From Nitrospirota bacterium (GTDB lineage: Bacteria; Nitrospirota; Nitrospiria; Nitrospirales; Nitrospiraceae): a stretch of DNA of 64,000 bases. The notes beneath the pieces were generated by a model. It did not search any database, was not told the DNA's origin, and was given only the letters and a program-made list of their open reading frames with translations. A program made the translations under genes and the position numbers. Where the stretch lies: assembly GCA_040757595.1 (NCBI GenBank), contig JBFLWP010000015.1, positions 1-64,000 on the forward strand, read 5' to 3'. Every line of letters begins with the position of its first letter. The first letter of the stretch is position 1. This document shows positions 41,627 to 48,854 of this stretch, piece after piece.

Positions 41627-42013
41627 ATGGCGTTGAAGAAGGGCGACATCATTGACGAGCGGAAGCGGCACCCGGACGGGTGCGGCCTGGTCGTGAAGAT
41701 CATGGGCGGGGGCGAGGGGTTCGAAAAGATCGTCTGCTGCGGACACGAGCTGACCGAGGAGGATGTCGTCACGCAGCTCGGCTCGCCCCTGGGACGCAGG
41801 AAGGGAGGCCTGCCGGTCGGCTGCGTGCTCGACGAGAAGAGGCTGCACCCCGGCTCCTGCGGCCTCCGGGTCATGGTCCTGGACGGGGGAGCCGGCTTTC
41901 AGGAGATCGTCTGCTGCGGCCATTCGCTCACGGTCACGTCGGTGCAGGACCTGCGGTTCGGGCAGATGCGCGGCACGCCGCCGGGCGAGACGGGTCAGCA
42001 GGGAACGGCATGA
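41627..42013 (+). CDS. Duplicated Cys-Cys-Gly-His protein, unknown function
   Basis: This 128-residue protein consists of two similar halves. Each has a charged start with Asp/Glu, a Cys (HPDGCGLVVKIMGGG or HPGSCGLRVMVLDGG) and IVCCGH[ES]LT. The spacing of Cys, Cys and CGH resembles a metal-binding ribbon in each half. No signal peptide. I recognise no named family; internal duplication is directly visible. A heptamer array follows. Confidence 0.75.
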   Translation: MALKKGDIIDERKRHPDGCGLVVKIMGGGEGFEKIVCCGHELTEEDVVTQLGSPLGRRKGGLPVGCVLDEKRLHPGSCGLRVMVLDGGAGFQEIVCCGHSLTVTSVQDLRFGQMRGTPPGETGQQGTA

Positions 42014-42150
42014 AGACGTGAAACGTGAACCGTGAGACGTGAAACGTAAATAGTGAAGGAGGGGTCAGTTTTCAGGTGTCAGTGCCGGAAACTGAGAACT
42101 GAGAACTTCTTTGCGACCGGCGTCACGAGCCACGAACGACGAGTCACGGG
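42014..42150. repeat. Intergenic heptamer array (locus 5)
   Basis: Left arm GACGTGA, AACGTGA, ACCGTGA, GACGTGA, AACGTAA, ATAGTGA; middle ACTGAGA repeats (42090-42104); right arm GTCACGA, GCCACGA, ACGACGA, GTCACGG. More degenerate than others but same 7-bp period. Confidence 0.75.
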
Positions 42151-42156
42151 GGCCCT

Positions 42157-42645
42157 ATGCGCGACCGGACCGAGGCGATGAAGGATTGGCTGACCAGGAT
42201 GGAATGGCTGGATCGGTGGGGCTACATCACCGCCGGCTTCAGCCTGCTCATCCTGGGCATGCTGATTTTCGCCTACAGCTGGTACACGTTCATCCACGGT
42301 GCGTTCAAGGTCGGACTGCTCGTGGCCGGCCTCAAGCTGTTGAACGACCTCCTGCTGGTCATCATCCTGCTCGAGCTTTTTCGTACGGTCGTCCGCTTCC
42401 TCCAGACCGAGATCCTGGCCCTCGAGCCCTACCTGGCCGTCGGCATCATCGCCTGCACGAGGCGGATCCTGACGGCCAGCGCCGAATTGTCGCACCAGCC
42501 GGACATCACCAGCGAGCTGTTCAACCGGTACCTGATGGACGTCGGGGTCAACGTCGGGGTCATCATCGTCCTGGTCGTCGGCGTCTTCGTCATCCGCAAG
42601 CGGCCGGCGCAAGCGGACGCGACGAGTCTCGCGCCCCGGCCATGA
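42157..42645 (+). CDS. PsiE-family membrane protein
   Basis: This 162-residue protein has four membrane helices (YITAGFSLLILGMLIFAYSWYTF, LLLVIILLELFRTVVRF, IACTRRIL..., VGVNVGVIIVLVVGVFVI). The pattern LLNDLLLVIILLELFRTVV matches PsiE (phosphate-starvation-inducible) proteins, whose biochemical role is unknown. ATG 42157 lies 45 bp ahead of the DASS transporter gene with little spacing between them; they may be cotranscribed. Confidence 0.85.
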   Translation: MRDRTEAMKDWLTRMEWLDRWGYITAGFSLLILGMLIFAYSWYTFIHGAFKVGLLVAGLKLLNDLLLVIILLELFRTVVRFLQTEILALEPYLAVGIIACTRRILTASAELSHQPDITSELFNRYLMDVGVNVGVIIVLVVGVFVIRKRPAQADATSLAPRP

Positions 42646-42689
42646 CCCTCGTCCACCGCCGTCGCCAGTCTGTCTTTCCCTGACCGTCG

Positions 42690-44198
42690 ATGCCGACGCC
42701 TCTCGCGCCCGTGGATGAGCCGGACAAGCCGGCGGAGCAGTGGAAGCAGGTTGTCGGGCTGACCCTCGGGCCGGTCGTGGCCGGACTCGTCTACCTGGCC
42801 CCGCTGCCGGCCCTTTCCCCGGCCGCCCATACGCTGGCGGCGATCCTGACCTGGGTCGTCCTCTTTTGGATCGCCGAGCCGATCCCGCTGCCGGTCACGG
42901 CCTTGCTCGGCACGGCGCTCTGCGTTCTGGCGGGCCTGGGCTCAGCCAAAAGCATCTTCGCCTCCTACGCCCATCCGATCATCTTCCTGTTCATCGGAAG
43001 CTTTTTTCTGGCTGAGGCCATGGCCGCCCACGGCGTGGACCGTCGGTTCGCCACGTGGATGCTCGGCCTCTCCTGGGTCCAGGCCCGTCCCTCGCGGGTG
43101 CTCCTGGCCATGGGCCTCGTCACCGCCGTGATCTCGATGTGGATCAGCAACACCGCCGCCACGGCCCTGATGCTGCCGGTGGCGCTGGGCGTCTGCGCCA
43201 CGCTCCGCGGGACCGAAGTGGATCACTTGGGCGAATGCCGGATCGCCCTGATGCTCATGCTCTCCTACGCCGCGACGGCGGGTGGGGTGGCCACGATCAT
43301 CGGCACGCCGCCGAACCTGATCGGGGCGGGACTCCTCGCGCAACAGACCGGCGCGGCCGTTCCCTTCCTGACCTGGATGGTGTTCGGTCTGCCGCTGGCG
43401 ATCCTGATGCTCGCCGTCTGCTGGAGCCTGCTCCTCAAGCTCCATCCCCCTGAGACGCCGGTCCTGCCGGACTTCGCTCACCAACTTCACGAGCAGCGCC
43501 GCGCGCTCGGCCCATGGACCAGGGGGCAGGTCAACGCCTGCCTGGTCTTCGGCCTCGCCCTGCTGCTCTGGATCGGGCCCGGGTTGCTCGCGGCGTGGCT
43601 CGGCTCGGAGAATCCCCTCGTGGCTTGGTTCGACCGGCGCCTGCCGAACGAGCTGGTCGCGTTGTTGGCCGCCTGCCTGCTGTTCATCCTCCCGACGGAT
43701 TTCAAGCAGGGGCGCTTCACCCTCTCCTGGCGGCAGGCGAGCGACATCAACTGGGGCACGATCCTGCTGTTCGGCGGCGGGCTGGCCTTCGGGGACCTCA
43801 TGGTCAAGACGGAACTCTCGAACACGGTCGGAAGGGGTTTCGTCGAGTACTTCGGCGTGAGCACGCTGTGGAGCCTCACGGCGGTCTCGATTGCGGCGTC
43901 GGTGCTCGTCAGCGAACTGGCCTCCAATACCGCCTCGGCCAGCATGCTCGTGCCGCTGGCGATCGCGATCGCCCAGTCCGCCGGAGTCTCGCCGGTCCCG
44001 CCGGCCCTGGGGGCCTGCCTGGGCGCGAGTCTCGGCTTCGCCCTGCCCGTCTCCACCCCGCCCAACGCGCTGGTCTACGGGACCGGTCTCGTCCCGATGC
44101 GGAGCATGGTCCAGGCCGGCATCCTCTTCGATTTGCTCGGCGCCGTCCTGATCTGGGTGACGCTCCGTCTCTTCTGCCCGCTCCTCGGCCTGGCGTAG
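42690..44198 (+). CDS. DASS-family (SLC13) anion transporter
   Basis: This 502-residue Na+-coupled divalent-anion symporter has two Ser-Asn-Thr motifs: MWISNTAATALMLPVALGV and SELASNTASASMLVPLAIAIAQ. Segments ATIIGTPPNLIGAGL and GAC...LGFALPVSTPPNALVYGTG form the second half. Substrates in the family are sulfate, phosphate, succinate or citrate; which one cannot be said. It follows psiE by 44 bp, possibly phosphate-related. Confidence 0.93.
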   Translation: MPTPLAPVDEPDKPAEQWKQVVGLTLGPVVAGLVYLAPLPALSPAAHTLAAILTWVVLFWIAEPIPLPVTALLGTALCVLAGLGSAKSIFASYAHPIIFLFIGSFFLAEAMAAHGVDRRFATWMLGLSWVQARPSRVLLAMGLVTAVISMWISNTAATALMLPVALGVCATLRGTEVDHLGECRIALMLMLSYAATAGGVATIIGTPPNLIGAGLLAQQTGAAVPFLTWMVFGLPLAILMLAVCWSLLLKLHPPETPVLPDFAHQLHEQRRALGPWTRGQVNACLVFGLALLLWIGPGLLAAWLGSENPLVAWFDRRLPNELVALLAACLLFILPTDFKQGRFTLSWRQASDINWGTILLFGGGLAFGDLMVKTELSNTVGRGFVEYFGVSTLWSLTAVSIAASVLVSELASNTASASMLVPLAIAIAQSAGVSPVPPALGACLGASLGFALPVSTPPNALVYGTGLVPMRSMVQAGILFDLLGAVLIWVTLRLFCPLLGLA

Positions 44199-44297
44199 AG
44201 AAGCGTCGTTCGTCACCCGCTCTTGCCTAGGGTCTTCGGTTATGGCATCATGCCACCCCTCGGATTCTTCTCCGTTTTCTCTTTTGGAGTCATTGAG

Positions 44298-44723
44298 GTG
44301 GCGCCGCTCTTGGAATACGTCGGCTGCATCCATATCTTTCTCGGACCCTACCGCGGGAATCCCATCGCGCTGTATCTGAAGCGGACGGATCACGGCTGCG
44401 AGATCGGGCCGCGGTTCTATCCGTGGAACGACGTGGTGGGGAAGGGCGAGACGCCGAACAAGGCGGCGGCCGACTTCGAGGAGAAGTGGAAGACCAAAGG
44501 GCTCGCCTCGGAGATGTACGACGGGCCGTCTTGGGAGAGCGGGATCAAGCCGGAGAAACCCGCCCCGCCGAAGCCGCCCGCCGCCCCGAAGCCTCCCACG
44601 GGTGCCGCTCCGACCGGCGGGGCCTCGCCGGCGCCGGCCAAACCGGCAGCCGCTCCCGCTCCGAAACCCGAATCGGCTGAGACCCCCGCCGAAAAGGCCG
44701 CGCCGGCCGGCGACGCGAGCTGA
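44298..44723 (+). CDS. Hypothetical protein with Pro/Ala-rich tail
   Basis: A protein of about 141 residues. The N-terminal ~75 residues (LLEYVGCIHIFLGPYRGNPIALYLKRTDHGCEIGPRFYPWNDVVG) look like a small beta domain. The last ~60 residues are a Pro/Ala/Lys linker without cargo. GTG 44298 is preferred because GGAG lies 8 nt upstream; in-frame TTG/ATG codons at 44223 and 44250 are further from any SD. Unknown function. Confidence 0.55.
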   Translation: MAPLLEYVGCIHIFLGPYRGNPIALYLKRTDHGCEIGPRFYPWNDVVGKGETPNKAAADFEEKWKTKGLASEMYDGPSWESGIKPEKPAPPKPPAAPKPPTGAAPTGGASPAPAKPAAAPAPKPESAETPAEKAAPAGDAS

Positions 44724-44732
44724 TCTCTCGCA

Positions 44733-44821
44733 GGCGAGAGGCCCGAGGCGCGGGGCTAGAGGATGCTCCCTTCGCCGGAAGCTTTTTCCCTTGCCCCTCG
44801 CCCCTCGCCTCTTGCCCCCTG
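44733..44821. repeat. Intergenic heptamer inverted array (locus 6)
   Basis: Left arm GGCGAGA, GGCCCGA, GGCGCGG, GGCTAGA; right arm CCTTGCC, CCTCGCC, CCTCGCC, TCTTGCC. The array codes the C-terminus of the converging amino-acid permease, giving Gly/Arg/Glu-rich residues. It lies between two convergent genes. Confidence 0.8.
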
Positions 44822-46225
44822 TTCCGCCAGCCGACTGTGCCTCATCCCGTACCCCAGGTACAGGGCGGTGCCGATGACGGTCCAGACCCCGAACCGGATC
44901 CAGGTGATCAGCGGGAGGAAGGCCATCAGGCCGAGGCAGGCGGCCATGCCCAGGATGGGGACCCAGGGCATGAACGGAATGCGGAACGGCCGGGGGTGGG
45001 ACGGGCGGGCCCGCCGCAGCACGATGACGCTGGCGCAGACGAGCACGAAGGCGAAGAGAGTGCCGATGTTGGTCATGTCGGCGGCCTCGCCGATCGGCAC
45101 CAGGGCGGCCAGCACGGCCACGCCGACGCCCGTGAGGAGCGTCGCGTGGTGCGGCGTGCCGAAGCGCGGATGCACGGTCGAGAGCCAGGGCCACAGGAGC
45201 CGGTCGCGCGACATGGCGAAGAAGACGCGGATCTGCCCGATCATCATCACGAACAGCACGCTCGTGATCCCCGCCAGGGCGCCGGTGGCCACCAGCGCCG
45301 CCCCCCAGTTGAACCCCACCAGACGCAGCGCCTCCGCGACCGGGGCGTGCACGTCGATTTTCGCGTAGGGGACGATGCCGGTCAGGACCGCCGCGACGGC
45401 CACGTAAAGCACGGTGCAGATCCCCAGCGACGCGATGATGCCGATTGGCAGGTCCCGCTGCGGGTTGCGCGCCTCCTCCGCCGTCGTGGACACGGCGTCG
45501 AAGCCGATGTAGGCGAAGAAGACGATGGCGGCGGCGGCGCCCACCCCCTGATACCCGTAGGGCATGAAGGGCGTCCAGTTGGCCGGCTCGACCCACCGCA
45601 GCCCGACGAAGATGAAGAACAGGATGACCGCAATCTTGACGAGCACGATCAGGCCGGTGGTCCGCGCGCTCTCTTTCACGCCGATCACCAGCACGATCGT
45701 CACCAGCAGGACGATGATCGCCGCGGGCAGGTTGACCAGGCCGCCGTCCACGCCGGGCGGGTGGATCGCCCAGGCCGGCAGGTGGAGGCCCAGGGTTTTC
45801 AGGATGTTGTTGAAGTAGCCGGACCAGCCGATCGAGACCACGACGCAGGCCACCCCGTATTCCAGGATCAGGTTCCAGCCGGTGATCCAGGCCAGGAACT
45901 CGCCGAGCGTGGCGTAGGAATAGGTGTAGGCGCTGCCGGCCACCGGCAGCATGGCGGCCAGCTCTGCATAGCAGAGGGCGGCGAGCGTGCAGGTCAGGCC
46001 CGAGAGGACAAACGAGAGCACGATGCCCGGCCCCGCCCCGGGCCGGTTGCCGTCGCCGACCGTGGCGGTCCCCACCAGCACGAAGATGCCGGTGCCGATG
46101 ATCCCGCCGATGCCGAGCGCGGTCAGGTCCCAGGCCGTCAGCGTCTTCTTGAGCCGGTGAGTCGGATGGTTGCAGTCCTCCAGGATCTGCTCGACGCTCT
46201 TGGTGCGGAACAGGGACGACAACAT
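44756..46225 (-). CDS. Cationic amino-acid permease (APC superfamily, CAT type)
   Basis: This 489-residue 12-14-helix permease begins LTAWDLTALGIGGIIGTGIFVLVGT, the APC signature. It ends in a low-complexity tail EQGARGEGRGAREKASGEG that is translation of the neighbouring heptamer array. The YATLGEFLAWITGWNLILEYGVA segment and VSTTAEEARNPQRDLPIG mark the CAT subgroup. ATG 46225 is the first standard start after TTG 46231. Transport direction is import by family; specificity unknown. Confidence 0.92.
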   Translation of the reverse strand: MLSSLFRTKSVEQILEDCNHPTHRLKKTLTAWDLTALGIGGIIGTGIFVLVGTATVGDGNRPGAGPGIVLSFVLSGLTCTLAALCYAELAAMLPVAGSAYTYSYATLGEFLAWITGWNLILEYGVACVVVSIGWSGYFNNILKTLGLHLPAWAIHPPGVDGGLVNLPAAIIVLLVTIVLVIGVKESARTTGLIVLVKIAVILFFIFVGLRWVEPANWTPFMPYGYQGVGAAAAIVFFAYIGFDAVSTTAEEARNPQRDLPIGIIASLGICTVLYVAVAAVLTGIVPYAKIDVHAPVAEALRLVGFNWGAALVATGALAGITSVLFVMMIGQIRVFFAMSRDRLLWPWLSTVHPRFGTPHHATLLTGVGVAVLAALVPIGEAADMTNIGTLFAFVLVCASVIVLRRARPSHPRPFRIPFMPWVPILGMAACLGLMAFLPLITWIRFGVWTVIGTALYLGYGMRHSRLAEQGARGEGRGAREKASGEGSIL

Positions 46226-46239
46226 GGTCAACGGAGTCC

Positions 46240-46319
46240 GTGAAGGGTGATGGGCGACGGGTGACGGGTGAGACGCGCGGCGAGTTTACTCATCACGCAC
46301 CACTCGTCACGCGTCACGA
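46240..46319. repeat. Intergenic heptamer inverted array (locus 7)
   Basis: Left arm GTGAAGG, GTGATGG, GCGACGG, GTGACGG, GTGAGAC; right arm CTCATCA, CGCACCA, CTCGTCA, CGCGTCA. It lies directly 3' of the amidotransferase gene and includes its stop codon at 46314-46316. Confidence 0.85.
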
Positions 46320-47060
46320 ACTGAGGCGGGCGGCGGCGAGGAAGGCCAGGAACAGCCGGCGCTGGGTTTCGTCCCGGTCGTAGAGGAACTCCGGATGCCA
46401 TTGGACGCCCAGCAGGAACGGATGGCGGGACGCATCCGCAGCCTCGACGGCTTCGATGATCCCGTCCGGTGCCTCGGCGCTGACGGTCAGGGCCGCCGCC
46501 GGTTTTTTCACCGACTGGTGGTGCGAGCTGTTCACCAGGATTCGAGCCCCGCGCGTGATCCGACGCAGGAGGCTGCGGGGCGCCACCTGCACCGGATGGG
46601 CCGCCTTGGTCGCCGGCCCGGGCGCCCGATGCTGGAGCGCCGACGGGCATTGCGCGGCGATGTCCTGCACGAGGCTGCCTCCCAGCGCGACGTTGAGCAC
46701 CTGCATCCCGCCGCAGACGCCCAGGATCGGCACGCGGGCCTTGACGGCCAGCCGCGCCACCCCCAGCTCGAATTCATACCGCTGACGGCTCATCACCCGG
46801 AACCGGTACCGCTGACGCTCCCCGTACAGACGGGGCGGCAGATCCGGGCCGCTGCCGGTGAGCAGCAGTCCGTCCAGGCCCTTGAGCAGCCGGCGCTGCA
46901 GGGCCGGGTCGGAAGTGAGCGGCAGGATGACGGGCAGGCCGCCCAGGTCCTCCACCGCGCGCACGTACCGGGCGCGCAGGAAGTAGGTCGGCTCCTTGCC
47001 GCCCCATTCCTTCCTGTCGCCCGCGTTGAAGTCCGGCGTGACGCCGATGAGGGGTTTCAT
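46314..47060 (-). CDS. Class-I glutamine amidotransferase, PuuD-like peptidase C26
   Basis: A 248-residue gamma-glutamyl hydrolase of the PuuD/peptidase C26 class. The catalytic Cys is in GVCGGMQVLNVALGGSLVQDI, and the His-Glu part in GVQWHPEF. The MKPLIGVTPDF start is the family N-terminus. PuuD removes gamma-glutamyl from gamma-glutamyl-GABA; related enzymes act on other amides, so the substrate is uncertain. No other puu genes are seen. Confidence 0.9.
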   Translation of the reverse strand: MKPLIGVTPDFNAGDRKEWGGKEPTYFLRARYVRAVEDLGGLPVILPLTSDPALQRRLLKGLDGLLLTGSGPDLPPRLYGERQRYRFRVMSRQRYEFELGVARLAVKARVPILGVCGGMQVLNVALGGSLVQDIAAQCPSALQHRAPGPATKAAHPVQVAPRSLLRRITRGARILVNSSHHQSVKKPAAALTVSAEAPDGIIEAVEAADASRHPFLLGVQWHPEFLYDRDETQRRLFLAFLAAARLSS

Positions 47061-47114
47061 GGTTGGTCCGTCGAGCGGGGCGCTCCCGCCGCACCGGGCC
47101 GGGGCGGTCGGCGG

Positions 47115-47510
47115 TCACTTCGTGCCCGAGGCATCGTTCGCCGGCACCCCCAGGAAGCGGACCGACCGGTCGCCCGTCAGATGCTCCGGCGTGATGACGT
47201 ACGTGCCGTACACGCTCGTCCCGACGACGCTCATGGCCGCCTCGTTGTTGCCGCCGGAAAAAACCCAGGTGAGGCCGCCGGTCACGCCGCCCAGGATGGC
47301 GAAGGCGATCTTGACCGCTCCGTACGGAAGCGTGACGAGCCAACTGGCGGCTCCCAATCCGGCGCCACTGAGGGTGCCGGCGTTAGGATCCTCCGTTGAG
47401 ACGCTCGACGTCTTGGCAGGCTCGGCCGCCCACCCAGTCGGAGTCACGGTCAGGTGAGCCAGGGCTAGGATCATCACAACCACCACCGCCTTCGTCCATG
47501 AACTACGCAC
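47115..47510 (-). CDS. Small exported membrane-associated protein
   Basis: This 131-residue protein has a signal peptide (VVVVMILALAHLTVTPTGWAA) and a hydrophobic glycine-rich helix pair (WLVTLPYGAVKIAFAILGGVTGGLTWVFSGG). It ends in VSVYGTYVITPEHLTGDRSVRFLG. GTG 47510 has AGGAGG 8 nt upstream. Not recognised. The helix with spaced glycines looks like a packed transmembrane hairpin. Confidence 0.7.
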   Translation of the reverse strand: MRSSWTKAVVVVMILALAHLTVTPTGWAAEPAKTSSVSTEDPNAGTLSGAGLGAASWLVTLPYGAVKIAFAILGGVTGGLTWVFSGGNNEAAMSVVGTSVYGTYVITPEHLTGDRSVRFLGVPANDASGTK

Positions 47511-47630
47511 GGGAAGTGCCTCCTTTCTTCACTTGTTGGCTAAGACCGAGCCTGTGGGGGATGAGGGACAGGCAGGCCACAGCATGTAGTGTCTTATAGC
47601 AGATTTCCCAGCCGATGCAACCCTAACTTT

Positions 47631-47664
47631 CAGAAGGATGAAGTTTCCTAACTTCATCCTTCTG
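47631..47664. terminator. Perfect 15-bp hairpin overlapping a stop codon
   Basis: CAGAAGGATGAAGTT is followed by TCCT and its exact complement. The stop of the minus-strand gene 47654-48112 is within the stem. It may terminate that gene; no U-tract is obvious. Confidence 0.55.
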
Positions 47665-48112
47665 CTTTCTGCGGGATGTCGAGTTCCGCCAGGATCTGCG
47701 ACATGATCCGATCGGACTGCTCCCGCACGGCTTGATCCAGCTCGCCGGCGAGGATGGTGTCGTCGAGGATCCGGTTCTCCTGCTGAAGACCGGCCTCGAT
47801 CGCTAGGTCCAGCTTGAGACAGCAGATCGCTTGTACGAAGAGGTCTCCGGCACGGTGCCGATAGTCCGCCCGCTCGTCGTCCGGTATGTGGGCCATGGTC
47901 CGTTCCAGCCGGGCGGCAAGCCCGAGCGCCTGCTTCACCCGTTCCATCTGGGGTTCGGCCATCTCGACGACGACCTGCACGCCGCCCTTCCAACTGCGCT
48001 TCTTCACGTTGAAAACGCAGCGCAGGACCTCCGGCTTCCCCTCAACGGGCTCGGGGCCGTAGAAGAGCGTCACCCGATACTGCGGCAGTTGGGGCGAGGG
48101 AAGAAAAGACAT
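47654..48112 (-). CDS. Conserved hypothetical protein (152 residues)
   Basis: This cytoplasmic protein has an N-terminal beta part (QYRVTLFYGPEPVEGKPEVLRCVFNVKKRSWKGGVQVVVEMAE) and a helical second half (ERVKQALGLAARLERTMAHIPDDERADYRHRAGDLFVQAICCLKLDLAIEAGLQQENRILDDT cut short here only for description). SD GAGGAA supports ATG 48112. It is not recognised as a known family. It reads away from the large intergenic region ahead of the lipoprotein island. Confidence 0.7.
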   Translation of the reverse strand: MSFLPSPQLPQYRVTLFYGPEPVEGKPEVLRCVFNVKKRSWKGGVQVVVEMAEPQMERVKQALGLAARLERTMAHIPDDERADYRHRAGDLFVQAICCLKLDLAIEAGLQQENRILDDTILAGELDQAVREQSDRIMSQILAELDIPQKAEG

Positions 48113-48475
48113 ACCGTGTTCCTCTGACTCCCCTTATGGCACAAAAGGCCGTGTAAGGAATAGGGCTCGTTCTCCGCCGACTGGCCAATTTAACACACAG
48201 TTGCGTCAATCCCACAGACCAGAGGGGGCAAAAATTACCTGAATCATCTCCGAAATGACGGGGCGATCTGCTTTCGTACGAAATACCTAAACTGGCTTCG
48301 TGGTTACGGTTGATTTTAGGAACACCTTCGAAGCGGATATCGAAGAAATCACCCCCTGAGATGGCATAAGGCTTGCCTAACCAACCGAAAGCTGCTTTAC
48401 AGGTTCCTCCTGCTCCGCTACACTGTGCGCCCTTAACCGCTGCACCATGAAACTTCTTAGGCAAGGAGGATCATC
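48113..48475. other. Long, AT-richer intergenic region upstream of the lipoprotein island
   Basis: About 363 bp separate divergent genes and contain no open frame of note. The right part carries the sigma-54-like promoter at 48362. The left side presumably has the promoter of 48112. No repeats seen. Confidence 0.5.
48362..48377 (+). promoter_or_regulatory. Sigma-54-type -24/-12 promoter candidate
   Basis: TGGCATA-AGGC-TTGCC matches the sigma-54 consensus TGGCACR-N4-TTGCW. The essential GG and GC are separated by exactly 10 bases. It sits 98 bp upstream of the first lipoprotein start. If used, the island needs an enhancer-binding protein; none is in the window. Confidence 0.5.
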
Positions 48476-48802
48476 GTGGCAACCGAACGAAAGACGATCA
48501 GCCGGCACGTATTGACCACGGGGAAAGCAGGGCTCCTCTTGTGTGCGGGACTGTTGGCCGGCTGCGCCTCCTCCGGCGACCTGGAACAGATCCGCCAGGA
48601 GGCGAGGCAAGGGGAGAGCGCCTTGCGGGCCGACTTGATGAAGGAGCAGACACAGTTCTCCGCCTTGGCCAAGGAGAATGAAGCCTTGCGTGCCGCCCAT
48701 GCCAAGATTTCCCAGTCCGTCAAAGAATATTTAAAAGCGGAAGAAGCACGACACGTGGACGCCCTCAATCAAGTCCGGGCCGCCATGAAAAACCTTGAAT
48801 AG
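48476..48802 (+). CDS. Stalk-only lipoprotein (island lipoprotein 1)
   Basis: This 108-residue outer-membrane-type lipoprotein has the lipobox LLAGC (Cys30), then SSGDLEQIRQEARQG and a continuous coiled coil to the end. The same lipobox-plus-coil module begins the next two genes, which carry enzymatic domains. Here there is no cargo, making it Lpp-like. GTG 48476 has AAGGAGG upstream. It may pack with the others or act as spacer. Confidence 0.9.
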   Translation: MATERKTISRHVLTTGKAGLLLCAGLLAGCASSGDLEQIRQEARQGESALRADLMKEQTQFSALAKENEALRAAHAKISQSVKEYLKAEEARHVDALNQVRAAMKNLE

Positions 48803-48854
48803 AGAGTGGCGCATGGGGCGCGCACACTGACACGAACCGGGAGGGAGAGAGCCC

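Noticed and set aside
42942-45596. 884-codon minus-strand open frame
   Set aside because: It is antisense to the DASS transporter and runs into the permease region out of frame. Composition is Arg/Gly/His-rich without motifs, as expected for shadows in GC-rich DNA.
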